A stretch of DNA of 64,000 nt, taken from Pogonophryne albipinna (lineage: Eukaryota; Chordata; Actinopteri; Perciformes; Artedidraconidae). The notes beneath the pieces are model-generated. The model ran no database searches and had not been told where the DNA came from. It saw only the letters and a program-made list of their open reading frames with translations. The translations under genes were made by a program, and so were the position numbers. The DNA is taken from NCBI GenBank assembly GCA_028583405.1, contig JAPTMU010000398.1, positions 87,997-151,996 of the forward strand. The letters run 5' to 3'. Position 1 is the stretch's first letter. Each line of letters starts with the position of its first letter. Of this stretch, positions 43,969-54,922 are shown piece by piece.

Positions 43969-44830
43969 TATAGAGTGGCGAAGTCACGCCCATCTACTCC
44001 ATGGGACCTTATTTCGGAAAAATAATGTATTGAAGTCAATGGAGAGAGAAAACTTAACTTTCGATCCCGTTTGAATTGTGCCATGAATTACACATGTTTG
44101 TCAATCTTAAAAAATAATTTCCATGTCAAAAAAGTCACAGTTTGTCGTAAAACTGTTGAAATATAAGACTATGAAAAATACGCAACTAGAAAGACACAAA
44201 TCCCAGAGTCGCGTAAGTGATGTCACAATTGTTTTCCTCCACTAAGAGATAGCTAAGATCAGCACCATATATATATAATCTATCTATATGGCCAGTGTCG
44301 GCTGGTGGAAAATATTTTTGGTGGGGCTGTTGATATAGTGAGTAAAAAAATTTTTTGGGGAGAAATGACCCCTTAAATTAGGACTTCTGGTGATGTAATG
44401 GCGCGTTTCCAGTGCAGCGCGGAGCTCGCTTTAATGCTGCGTTCAGACCGGACGTGATGCGAATATTCGCTTCGCTCTAAACGCTCCTATCGCATCGCTC
44501 TAGTTGCTCGAGTTGCACCGCGGCTGCCAGCTGTGTTTACTCGCATCATTTAAACAAGACGCGCTGGCTCGGGAGCTACAACTACAACAAAATGAACATA
44601 TTTTACCGTGATTAAATTGTAATACACGTTTCTAAATGATGCCGACGTAACAACATACTGATACCGGTTAGTAAAAACCATGAATTAATGCTTTGACAAG
44701 TCTGCAGACAGACGGCAGGCGAAAAACCTTTTAGAATGCTTGTTTTCTGAATGGAGCTTGGCTAAGCTAACGTTATATATGCTCCGACCGTCCACACTCA
44801 CAACAACGGCCTATACAGACATAAATAAAC

Positions 44831-45088
44831 ACACGGCATCTATTGCACGTCTGTCCGTCCTGGGAGAGGGATCCCTCCTCTGTTGCTCTCCCTGAGGTTT
44901 CTCCCATGTTTCCCTTTAAAACTGTGGGTTTTCTTTGGAAGTTTTTCCTTGTACGATGTGAGGGTCTAAGGACAGAGGTTGTCGTATTGTCATACTGATA
45001 TTTTGTACAAACTGTGAAGTCCACTGAGACAAATGTAACATTTGTGATATTGGGCTATATAAATAAACATTGATTGATTGATTGATTG
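44831..45088 (+). mobile_element. LINE 3' UTR fragment, TSD AAATAAAC
   Basis: 258 bp of the same LINE family as at 17245 (from CACGGCATCTATTGCACGTC to the TTGA tail), flanked by AAATAAAC at 44823-44830 and 45089-45096. Its own TSD shows that it inserted independently of the hAT composites. Confidence 0.92.
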
Positions 45089-45099
45089 AAATAAACCAG

Positions 45100-45492
45100 C
45101 GACTGTATTCTCCATGACACAGTCTGTGGTTTGTACTTGTTTAACTTTTGTCTAGTTTCTGAACAGATCGTATCTGTCCCCGACTGTTTGAAGAGCAAGC
45201 ATGGGAAACAAAAGATAGCATTTACCTGTTTGCATCCAGCTAGCCATGCCTTTCTGGTGTACCAGCTACGGTGAGAAGCCTCGTTGATACGTGTTGTCTT
45301 TTTCACGAGCTTGCTGTGATATATACAAATCGGGTTGGTCCAGTCCAAGGTCTTTAAGCAACAGTTTATCTCCCAAACTTCTCCTTTCAAAAGGATTGGA
45401 GAGTAGCTCTTGCACGGAATTGGGTGTGGACCGAGGTCCGGCGACTCCACCTGCACACTATTCTCATCCAAATACTGCGTCACCTTGGTCAC
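45100..45492 (-). pseudogene. hAT transposase N-terminal fragment (TTF-type finger)
   Basis: The minus-strand frame opens MTKVTQYLDENSVQVES and reads through a region with RSWYTRKAWLAGC and NAIFCFPCLLFKQSG. This is the TTF-type zinc-finger segment found at the start of ZMYM1-like hAT transposases. It then decays (about 45120) and runs into the LINE tail. The catalytic part is deleted. Confidence 0.7.
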
Positions 45493-46020
45493 TCACGAGT
45501 CTAAAAAACAACTCACGTCAACGCACGTAAGCAACGTGGGCGCCAACGTGGGCGCCAACGTGAGCGCCCTCGTGACCAAAATATTTTACGGCGCTGATTG
45601 GCTGAAATTATGTTTCGGCGGCACAGTTTACTATTGAGACTTTTGCAACGTGCTGGTTGCTGCTGTTTGGCTCGGAGGCTCCTTGCACGGCGCCCGGTAA
45701 TGATAAACTAATGCCACGGGCAAGGCCAGGCAGGAAACATGTGACTTATCAGTAACTTTAGACATCGTAACACAATTTTAAACGAGATTTTATTGTAGAT
45801 TATACATTTTACTGATACCAATTGTATGATATTTACCTTGTTCATTAAAAATAAAAATATAAAATATATATATTTTTTAAATATTTTTTTTTTAAATATT
45901 TTTTTTTTTATTTAATATTTTTTTTTGTATGTGGGAAGAGGTGGGGCGGCGCCCCTAGCGCCCCTAGGGGCCGGCCGCCACTGTATATGGCGCTGGCTAA
46001 GATAAGATAACTTTAACAAG

Positions 46021-46134
46021 ATGCCTGTGTGCTTTGTACCAGGTTGTTATCATACCAGCAATGGGTCTTGCTCGTTCTTTCGCTTCCCGTCTGATGAAAG
46101 GACCAGGAGTGGCTGGATCAAGTTAGCTACCTAG
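46021..46134 (+). pseudogene. THAP zinc-finger N-terminus fragment
   Basis: MPVCFVPGCYHTSNGSCSFF followed by RFPSDERTR and WIK is a clear THAP-domain start (C-x4-C, then FFRFP and Trp). It stops after 37 codons, before the second zinc ligand pair. It is the best hint that the surrounding long-TIR element belongs to the P superfamily. Confidence 0.75.
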
Positions 46135-46827
46135 CTAGTAGCTAGCACGTTAGTTAGCATTACAGCCTTGTCATTTTTATTAGCCTTAATATGAAGTAAC
46201 ATTAAGTAACCCAAAATGTTAAACAGTAAGAGTAGTAGTCATATTTCGTGAACCCTTTGAAGAGTACTGTCACCGGTGTAATCATTCTATAATACACAAT
46301 TTAAGCCCGGGGGAGAAATGCTAACACTAGCATCGGCGATCGCCGATCTTTTCTACTTCATGCTATCTGGCGCTGATCTTAGCTATCTCCTAGTGGAGGA
46401 AAACAATTGTGACATTACTACTTTGTAGTCTTTCTAGTTGCGTATTTTTCATAGTCTTATATTTCAACAGTTTTACGACAAACTGTGACTTTTTTGACAT
46501 GGAAATAATTTTTTAAGATTGACAAACATCATATGTGTAATTCATGGCACAATTCAAACGGGATCGAAAGATAAGTTTTCTCTCTCCATTGACTTCAATA
46601 CATTATTTTTCCGAAATAAGGTCCCATGGACCGGAAGTAGATGGGCGTGACTTCGCCACTCTATAGAGCAGGGGTCGGCAACAGGCGGACCGCGGTCCGG
46701 ACCCAGACGCCGACCTATACGGACCCTGACCTATAATCAATACATCAATAGGGGATTTCAATTTTGACAGGGCGATTCTATTTTAACCGCCGCCGACAGG
46801 GGGCGAAAGAGACGAGTGAGTGACACA

Positions 46828-47050
46828 GGGAGAGAAACACAGAAGAAGAGACGAGAGAGCGATACAGGGAGAGAAACACAGAAGAAGAGACGAGAGCACG
46901 GCAGAGAGAAGCGGAGAGGAAAGTGAGTGAAGAGAATAATTAGCGATACAGGGAGAGAAACACAGAAGAAGAGACGAGAGCGCAGCAGAGAGAAGCGGAG
47001 AGGAAAGTGAGTGAAGAGAATAATTAGTGATACAGGGAGAGAAGCGGAGA
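46828..47050 (+). repeat. Imperfect purine-rich tandem repeats
   Basis: Units of about 45-90 bp built from GATACAGGGAGAGAAACACA, GAAGAAGAGACGAGAG and GCGGAGAGGAAAGTGAGTGA recur three to four times in the hAT leader. Confidence 0.75.
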
Positions 47051-47102
47051 GGAGAGTGAACAGGCGTATTAGCGGCAGACAGGGAGAGACAAATAATGAC
47101 AC

Positions 47103-47255
47103 ATGGCGCTCTCCAAGAAGAGGAAAGTGGACAGTGAGAACAGAGCTTTTAACCCTGAGTGGACGGACTCATTCATGTTCATCCTGCCCACTGGGAGCAC
47201 AGAACCAGTGTGTCTCATTTGCTCAGAGACCGTGGTGCTCATTAAAAGTGTCAAA
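47103..47255 (+). pseudogene. hAT transposase N-terminus, diverged relative
   Basis: MALSKKRKVDSENRAFNPEW and PVCLICSETVVLIKS align with the N-terminus at 18794 (KKRKVDSENRQFQNEW; PVCLLCNES), including the basic nuclear-localisation-like KKRKV. The frame is cut at about 47255 by the Harbinger-like insertion. Confidence 0.8.
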
Positions 47256-47257
47256 AC

Positions 47258-47830
47258 GCCACTATTCGCGTTCACACCAGAATACTTTTCCCCTTACTTT
47301 TCCTCTTTAGTTCCGTTAGTACCCCTTATGTTGCGTTCACACCAACAAGAGTACTTAGTGCCGGGAACTTTTACCCCCATTTTTAGTGCCTGCTGAGAGG
47401 TGGTACTATCCTGGGGGGAAAAAGTGCCCCATTTCTGATTGGCTGGGCGAATTGCAAACCACGCCCCGTAAAACTCTGAAAAGTTTTGTGAAGCCGCCAT
47501 TGTGTTTGTGGCATTAGCATTATTAGCATTAGCATTAGCCCCGCGCACCAACGGAGAGAGAATAACTTATGGCAACACAAAAAAAAACATGGGAGCGGTG
47601 GAGTGATGAGGAGGTGTCGGCGTTGTGGCGATTTACTCGGAAGGCTTCAGTAGAAGCTGCTGGAAGTCCCAGCAGCTTCTACTGAACCCAGTCCCCAACT
47701 CCGGGGACTTCGGGCGGCAGTATACGTCGTGAAGTTGTTTGCGACCTGCCAGTAAACCCAAAGCAGAAGAAGACGAAGTGACATCAGCGGCTCATTTGCG
47801 TAATCTTCCCTCAGGGAAAAGTACTGTGAT
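47258..47830 (+). mobile_element. Harbinger-like element inside hAT
   Basis: GCGTTCACACCAGAATACTT and GCGTTCACACCAACAAGAGT occur near the left end, and a shared block with 13026-13440 in the opposite orientation occupies the right half. It interrupts the hAT transposase frame. Precise ends were not resolved. Confidence 0.55.
47569..47685 (+). pseudogene. Myb/SANT-like N-terminal fragment
   Basis: The 38-codon frame MATQKKTWERWSDEEVSALW then RFTRKASVEA has the W-x-x-EE-x-x-x-L-W spacing of the Myb/SANT-like protein that accompanies Harbinger transposases. It ends in the palindrome at 47644-47686, where the rest has been lost. The same start on the minus strand at 13403 carries an early stop. 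Confidence 0.5.
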
Positions 47831-48497
47831 CAGTCCACCAGGATCAAAATTAAAACTAAATATCGTTCCAGGGCAGGCTAACCGAGGCTAACCAATGAGC
47901 ACCTCATTTAAACTCCTGGCAGGACAAGCTCCAGCTCAATTCTCGCACTGAATAAAACAAAGTGAGTGAGGGACTGCAATATAAGAGGGACAGAAAGAGA
48001 AACTTTAAAACTGTTCAATTGTTATGATGTGTAAAGACTGATATTGTTCTATAATCGTCTGAAACTGTTAAGTCATGATGTGAAACGGTTAACAAAGAAA
48101 AAGGGAAACTCAAGCTGCTGCTACACTTTATTTTATTTATCTAAAATTAAGCACTTTTAAGATGCACACATTTTCAAAAGCTATTTTATTTATTTTCTCT
48201 ATTTTATTTTTAAATGCAGCCCGAGAGGAACATTACACATATCCACAGTATTTACTGTATATCTGTAGTTCAATGTTAATTGACAATAAATATTGTTGTT
48301 TTTGAATTGTACTTTCTTTATTTGATTGGCAGTCAGTTGTTGATTACATGCACGTTAATACAGCTACAGCTACTTCAATATATATCACACTAATTCATAA
48401 AGCAACTTAGACATTTTGATGTTCCCGGACCTTTGCATGGGGAGATTTTCTCTAACTGGACCTCGTTGAATTTGAGTTGAATACCCCTGCTATAGAG

Positions 48498-49746
48498 AGT
48501 GTGTTGCGCCATGGACCTGTAAGGTAGCGCACCTGTGGTTTGTTATCATTCTAGCTTGAGTAGCATGTAATGAAGTTGTTCCTACCTTTCTGTAAACTAA
48601 TGGAAAATAAAGTGTGGAGTGTCATACTCAACACGCCGCCTCCGACTCCCATTCATCGGCTCTACACTTTACAATATTTAAAACTATGAACCTTGCCCAA
48701 AGTTTTGCACATTAAACCAAGCTCAGTGGGGAGGGGGAGTCATAGCCGATGGATGAGCTTGCGGCATGTTTGCGGTACGTCTTGTTTTAAATTATTGTGT
48801 CATGTCTGCTGTCAGGCGGTGTAGAACTTTACTGCGTCGGTCCGACTCTGCATGTCTACTCTTGTGCCGACTTTTAGGGGCGCTGAGGCAGGTTGTACGG
48901 TAGTAGGCTACGTTAAGCGACCATCTTTACCCATTTAAGGTGTTGATTGTTAAAGATATATTACAATATTGTCTGTGGGACCGCAGTGTTTTCCCTAAAA
49001 AACGGTGTATGTATCTGCTTTGATCCGCTCTGTGTTCATGTAAATACCGTAAATACACACAGATCAAAACAGAGACACAATATTGTGTGTGGGGGTGTGT
49101 CCCGGAAAGCGACACTTGATACTGGAAAGTGGAGGATATTAATGATTGTGTTACATTTTAGCGGCGGTGCACATACCATGAATATGGGGACATGCCGGAC
49201 AGATCAAGTAAGGGTTACGACCCACCCGCTGTGAAATGAACTTATCTTCCATATTTGCCGTACACTTGTGTTTACGGAAGTTGAGATGTTTCTCGGTTGT
49301 GATTGGTTGTTCTTCGTCACATGACGAGCGGTGCGCGCTGCTGCAGTGCACGTCTCCATTGAAACCAATGGAAATGAGCTCGCAACGCTGATGTGTATGG
49401 CTCCGTACAAAGTTGTACTCATTGCATTAGTATAGGCTACTGTAGCTTTTTACATTGGAGGCGCCCATCTCGGCCGAAGTCGGTTCATATGAACCTAAAG
49501 GTACATAATTAAATGGTAAATGTCGCCTTTAAGGAGCAGAATTTTCTTTGTTTTATTTGTGTGTGAATAATGAAATAATTTCAAATATGTTTTTCTGTGA
49601 TAGGTAATTGGTGTGGAGAAGATTGACCTCAGCCTTCCTTTGAACAGTGTTCCAAAGACTCTGTAGTAAATGGTGAGTATTCAAATGTTTTGTGTGATTT
49701 ACAAATAAATATTTGTTTTTCCTTTCTTTTCACTATATCTGTAAAG
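48498..49746. other. No confident feature; one weak exon candidate
   Basis: 49605-49672 is preceded by TTTTTCTGTGATAG and followed by GTGAGT, so it could be a short plus-strand exon (frame reads VIGVEKIDLSLPLNSVPKTL then stop). Nothing else supports it. The rest is unrecognised. Confidence 0.35.
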
Positions 49747-50395
49747 CAGGGCTATTCAACTTCATTAGCAAGTGGGCCAAATAGGAAAATCACTGGGGGT
49801 TTGTGGGCCACACAATACTTTTTCAAGGAATCACTACAAATAACTCTTGCTTACAGTAGTGTTAATAGATACTAATACATTAAATGAAGTAGTCAAGTGC
49901 ATCCCTTTTTTTTACTTTAATTGTATCAACATAAACCATTACAGAAAGCAACCAGTCCATACAAAAGTAGGAAAGCTTCGGTTACAAGGCTTGACACAAA
50001 AGTGCAAAATGTTGCATCTTTAAAACTAAGGAGACATGAGGTTTTTTCCCCCAACAGTTCCATGTCCACTAATGTACAAAACAAGATGAATATAATAAAA
50101 CAGTATTCATCACATTAACTGTAAGTAGCCCTGTGTATAATATACTCAACACTTCCAAGCATACACAAGGTGCATTGAAGACAACACAAGTCCATAAAAT
50201 GTAATACTAAATGCAAATAGAACATAGTAAAACAATAGCCATCAGACTCACAATAACATTCATATATTGGAAACATTTCTACAATTTTCGAAACAGTAAG
50301 TAGGCTTGTTTGAATGACCATAAAATGAATGACCATAAAAACAGATCTGCATACATACCATGAATCAGACTTCTGTCATGTTTAGCCTGTTTGAG

Positions 50396-50629
50396 TCAGT
50401 GAGAGAAATTACACTGCCTTGATTTAGCTATTTCAGCATAGTTTGGCTCATAAGTGGTAAGAGCAATCCTGAGACACTCATGCAACTTCTCATTGGTCAT
50501 GGAGCAACGTGCCCTTGTTTTGATGGCATTCATATGAGAAAAGCTAGACTCACAAGTATAGGTAGATCCAAACATTGTCAGTATAAGCAAGGCCACCTTC
50601 CTCATTGTTGGCCACTTGACTCCGTTCAA
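50396..50629 (-). pseudogene. hAT transposase C-terminal region (copy B)
   Basis: Same as 19056-19289 with one visible change (YAEIAKSRQ for YAEIAQSRQ). It has the CESSFSHMN and MTNEKLHECL landmarks of the hAT dimerisation region. Confidence 0.88.
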
Positions 50630-50890
50630 ATGATGCTAGCAGTCCCTGTACTTTCCTTCTCCGTTCCTCTGAGCCCACGGGAAAACTGGCAGAAAACGAG
50701 CCGTGATTTGAGTTGTAGTGTCGCTTTACGTTGTATTCTTTCATCACGGATATACTTTCGTTGCACAATAAACACACCGGTTTATTACTTGTTGCGGCTG
50801 GCAAAGTAAATACATATTTGCCAGTCCATTCATTCTGGAATTGACGATTTTCCGAATCAACTTTACGTTTCTTGGGCTTGGAGAGGGACA
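50550..50890 (-). pseudogene. hAT transposase N-terminus with zinc finger (copy B)
   Basis: Same as 18794-19135, with FPVGSEE for FPLGSEE. It begins at the ATG supplied by the target duplication (GACAT on the plus strand at 50887-50891). Confidence 0.85.
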
Positions 50891-50891
50891 T

Positions 50892-52443
50892 CAATCAATC
50901 AATGTTTATTTATATAGCCCAATATCACAAATGTTACATTTGTCTCAGTGGATTTCACAGTTTGTACAGAATATCAGTATGACAATACGACACCCTCTGT
51001 CCTTAGACCCTCACATCGTACAAGGAAAAACTTCCGGAGAAAACCCACAGTTTTAAAGGGAAAAATGGGAGAAACCTCAGGGAGAGCAACAGAGGAGGGA
51101 TCCCTCTCCCAGGACGGACAGACGTGCAATAGATGCCGTGTGTAAATTGAAAAGATAATACATTTGCAACATAGGTAGTCCAAATGTTTGGAAATGCATG
51201 TGTGTATAATAGGAAGATGAATCCACAAGGATATTCATCCAGGACCTATGATCCAGGACCACAGCCACGACTCAAGATCCAGGGCTCGCGATGCAGGACA
51301 CAGGACCGCAGGATCATCCATGACTCCGGATCCCGGCGTATATAGACACCAAAAAGAAAGAAATGTGGGGAAGCTGGGTTAATCGGAACATGAGAGTACA
51401 CAGGTATAGACAGAGAGAAGGAAGAAGTAAGATGTCCCCCGACAAACTAAGCCTATATCAGCAAAACTAGGGGCTGAATCTAATCAGCCCTAACTATAAG
51501 CTTTATCAAAAAGGAAGGTCTTAAGCGCACTCTTAAAAACGGATAGGGTGTCTGCCGCCCGAACACAAACTGGAAGCTGATTCCACAAATGTGGAGCTTG
51601 ATAAGAAAAGGCTCTGGCTCCCATTGTACTTTTAGAGACTCTAGGAACAACCAACAACCCTGCATTCTTGGAACGCAATGCCCTAGTAGGACAGTAGGGT
51701 ATAATGAGTTCTTTAAGGTAAGATGGCGCCTGCCCATTAAGGGCTTTGTAGGCGAGAAGAAGAATTTTAAATTCTATCCTGTGTTCTATAGGGAGCCAGT
51801 GTAAGGCAGCCAGAACAGGAGTAATGTGGTCCCTTTTCCTAACTCTGGTTAGTACACGAGCTGCAGCATTTTGAATCAGCTGCAGCGACTTGACTGACTT
51901 CTTGGTACACCCTGATAATAAAGAGTTACAATAATCCAGCCTTGAAGTAACAAATGCATGGACTAGTTTCTCTGCATCGTTTTGAGGCAAGATATGCCTG
52001 ATTTTTGCAATGTTACGTAGATGGAAGTAGGCGGTCCTTGAAATTGATTTTATGTGGGCGTTAAAGGATAAATCCTGATCAAATATAACACCAAGATTCC
52101 TTACAGTCTCACTGGAGGCCAAATTAATGCCATCCATAGTTAGTATATCTTTAGATCATTTGTTTTGTAGATTCTTCGGGCCAAGTACAATAACTTCAGT
52201 TTTGGTCGTGTTTAACATCAAAAAGTTTAAGGTCATCCACGTTTTTAAGTCCTTGAGGCAGTCTTGAATTTTATTTAGATGATTAATTTCATCAGGCTTG
52301 ATTGATAAATATAGTTGAGTATCATCTGCATAACAATGAAAGTTTACAGAATGATTCCTTATAATATTGCCTAACGGAAGCATATATAATGTGAACAAAA
52401 TAGGTCCGAGCACTGAGCCCTGTGGCACTCCATGGCTAACTTT
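50892..52443 (-). mobile_element. Nested 5'-truncated LINE in hAT copy B
   Basis: Same endpoints and flanking ATGTC as in copies A and C (plus-strand GACAT at 50887-50891 and 52444-52448). The TTGA tail is at 50892-50903. Confidence 0.92.
51490..52443 (-). pseudogene. LINE ORF2 C-terminal half (copy B)
   Basis: As in copy A but broken by one TTA-to-TGA nonsense change (near 52155, after GPKNLQNK). It also has one extra codon (RTAYFHLR against RTAFHLR). YADD box intact. Confidence 0.9.
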
Positions 52444-52775
52444 GACATCTTGAAGCTGTTAACTAAAGTACTTTCTCTGTGGCCCGCGAACCTCGTGTGT
52501 AACGTGAGTTTGACTGAGCCAATGACAAGTGCGGACACAGTGCAGTTTTCTTTTTTTTTAATGAGCAGAGCAGGCAAAATAATGGATTCAAAATAATACA
52601 AATGAATGGAAAAACCAGCGTTTTCGCCGCATCTTCGGATTTAGTGTGATCAAACATTATTTTAATTTATGCTATTACACATATGCCATTTCGATTTGCA
52701 GGCAACCTCTTGTGGGCCAGAAAAAAGTTCTGAAGGGCCTGATTCGGCCCGTGGGCCGCTAGTTGAATAGGCCTG

Positions 52776-53029
52776 CTTTAAATAATGAGTACTATAATAA
52801 CGTATACAAAAATTGGACTCTTTTTAAGATGTAAAGCAAAAAATAGGTTTTCACTTTAGTGTACAATCAATAAAAAAATAAAGACAATTCGTCTTTTGAG
52901 CTGTTTCTATCTTTATCTTATTTCTATTTATTATTTTGTTCCAGCTCTGCCAAATCAGTCCTAACTCCCAATAATGTTCTGGAAGTTGCCAGTGAAGGGT
53001 GACAATGTGTGAGGTGGTATCAATGTGCT
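52776..53029. other. No recognisable feature
   Basis: AT-rich spacer between the hAT right flank and the retroviral-like remnant; may be eroded remnant sequence. Confidence 0.4.
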
Positions 53030-53250
53030 CCTTTTTCTTTACCTTTAAACCGGAGCGCGTGTGAAGTTCTTTACAACTTCTCACGGTTCCGTCCACCGGG
53101 ATCAGCCCACTGTCTTTTGTGAACTTTCACCCTTACCCAATCACCTGGCCGAACAGGAGTCTCTTCTGGTGTCTCGTCTGGTATCTCTGTAGCTTTCCTA
53201 GCCTGTGTAGACAAAACTTGGATAATATTACTCAGAGTTCTGACATATTC
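53030..53250 (-). pseudogene. Retroviral-like integrase C-terminal fragment
   Basis: The minus strand reads ...TPVRPGDWVRVKVHKRQWADP, the GD-V-VK...W-DP pattern of the C-terminal DNA-binding region of vertebrate-type retroviral integrases. It is then broken by stops and shifts. It lies downstream of the Gag frame at 54923-56104, but nearly all of Pol between them is missing, so it is a decayed remnant. Confidence 0.5.
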
Positions 53251-54618
53251 ATCACTTCTATTCGTCTAATATCTAAAACTGGACCACTCCCTCCTTGGAG
53301 AAGGCCCAAGCTTCGGCATACCTTTTGTCGTTACGAGACCTATTGTTAACTACATGTTATTATTTATTAACTACAACGTTACTGAAATCAACATATCTGT
53401 ATAATCATGACACTCCCTCCTTTGAGCATAACATGCTCAATTAATATTGCAATGATTACCCTATTCTGAACAGGACATGTAAAACCCCTAACGTTGCATT
53501 AAATAAATATAACTTCTCCGTGTAGCCATAAGGCGTACAAAAAATATCGTATGATGTATGGTTTTCTGATGGTATAAAAACATTTTAACTCAAATCTGCC
53601 ATTAGCACAAAAAATTGTTTACTTGTTTCAATAATGGCTTTTGTCCTGGTATTATGCATCATTGTTGCTGCGAAAAAGAATACCCCTGGTGTCGCTAATG
53701 CGTCTCAATAACTCTAGGATTAGAGGATTGGTTGATACTGCTGAACAAAGATATGATAAAATAATATTTCTCTAAACTGGAGGGAAAATACGAACTATTC
53801 TCACAGAGGGTGACATGCATGAAGGGCTGGTGCCCCTCACTCAAAATGAGATATTGTCTTACGCACTACATTATAAATCAGTAAAGTTACTCAAGAATAA
53901 ATAAATAAAAACTGATTCTTGAAACTGTTGTAAAAACCCTACAACTTCGTCATCCAAGCTCTCAATCAGTGTTATGTTATTTAATTTGCAGCTCATTGCC
54001 TTAAAACAGATACTTCAGACTGATTATAACATTTTGTTTATGAGAAAAATGTAATCTGACTCCATAAATCACATAATTGTTTGACTAAAAAACTACACTT
54101 CCACTAACAATAAATGAAGTTCCCCTTTAAACACAGCCTCGGTCTTCTGACGGGGTCTATCTATGTACTGGCTGGAAAATGTTGTGCCAGTCTCTGTCGA
54201 TCCGTCACTGTTCTCCCGCTAACAGTCACTCTCTAGTTCTGCTGGGTTCTTGTTGACTTCTTCACTGGTTTGAGACAAGCGACCCTATCGGACACCTCCC
54301 TTTGTAGCCAGACTTCACCACAGCAGAATCGAGTTTCTGTTTTCAGGTCTCAACAGCTCCACGTCAGGTGTATCGCCGCCCCTTGAACTGCAGTCGGTGT
54401 AAACAGGAGGACTTGGTAAGGATCCTCCGTCTTGGGCGAGTACTAGGTTTCCGTCTTCATATTTTTAGTGGAAACCCGTCGTCTTGACCTCACTAGCTGT
54501 GTGGACACAATAGTTTTCTGTGTAGGGGAACAACATCACTCGTAATCTCTTTCCTTCTCATAATAATAGTCTGCTAAATGTTCTATTCTGTGGATGCTTT
54601 ATGTGTAAATGCAATATG
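53251..54618 (-). other. Degenerate retroviral-like remnant
   Basis: Two purine-tract-like motifs on the minus strand (AAGGAGGGAGTG at about 53286-53300 and 53410-53425) resemble plus-strand primer sites. They sit upstream, in element sense, of the integrase fragment rather than after it, so order is disturbed. No intact frame; 53430-54140 is unrecognised AT-rich sequence. Confidence 0.35.
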
Positions 54619-54822
54619 CTACTCACTATCTTTTGAATAACATTCAACCTCTCCCTCCTGTGGTGACAGATATGGCTCAATGTAGCTGGATTTCAAAATA
54701 CCCTTGGGCTGAGGATGCATCACCTGGTGGTCTGGCCCACTGAGCTTCCTCATTGTTGTGGTTGATACCAGGGTGTCAGTGGCATTTGGGTCATGTTTGG
54801 CACCCCTGTTCGTCTTTGACAT
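54619..54822 (-). pseudogene. Possible post-Gag fragment
   Basis: A 67-codon minus-strand frame downstream of Gag and in another frame. Position suggests protease-proximal sequence, but no active-site motif (DSG/DTG) is present. Weak. Confidence 0.25.
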
Positions 54823-54922
54823 CTCTGGGACCCCCTGCCTCCGTTGTCATCATGGAAACCTCCCCGGGGTAACTGCATGGAGGGCCGTTGTTTGGTGCAA
54901 TGTTCTGCGGACACTCTCTGGA

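Larger units (their letters stand above)
44291..45983 (-). mobile_element. hAT element (TTF-finger type), TSD TATATGGC
   Basis: The 1693-bp element starts CAGTGTCGGCTGGTGG and ends with the inverse of CAGTGGCGGCCGG. TATATGGC flanks both sides (44283-44290 and 45984-45991). It keeps the first part of a transposase on the minus strand and carries a LINE 3' end (44831-45088). An AT-rich tract (45838-45935) precedes the right end. Confidence 0.93.
43969..46665 (+). mobile_element. THAP-bearing long-TIR DNA transposon (P-like)
   Basis: Inverted arms of about 300 bp (43969-44276 and 46333-46665; TATAGAGTGGCGAAGTCACG at the left, its complement at the right) enclose an ATG-led THAP fragment at 46021. 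A hAT element (44291-45983) was inserted later between the left arm and the THAP start, and a second hAT entered the right tip at 46661-46668. Flanking duplications were not clear. Internal size without inserts is ~1 kb, so it is non-autonomous. Confidence 0.72.
46669..48489 (+). mobile_element. hAT element, TSD CTATAGAG
   Basis: Starts CAGGGGTCGGCAACAGG, ends with the inverse of CAGGGGTATTCAACTC, and is flanked by CTATAGAG at 46661-46668 and 48490-48497. It contains purine-rich GAGAGAAACACAGAAGAAGAG repeats (46830-47060), a transposase N-terminus, and a Harbinger-like insertion. Its right end is related to the ends of the hAT composites. Confidence 0.93.
49747..52775 (-). mobile_element. hAT element carrying a nested LINE, copy B (complete)
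   Basis: The only copy with both ends. On the minus strand it starts CAGGCCTATTCAACTAGCGG at 52775 and ends with the inverse of CAGGGCTATTCAACTTC at 49747. The flanking octamers CTGTAAAG and CTTTAAAT agree at 6 of 8 bases, acceptable for a slightly decayed hAT duplication. The LINE is at 50892-52443 with the same junctions as in copies A and C. Total 3029 bp. Confidence 0.9.

Noticed and set aside
48947..49422. Frames around 49.0-49.4 kb as genes
   Set aside because: Short, overlapping on both strands, no motif or splice support.
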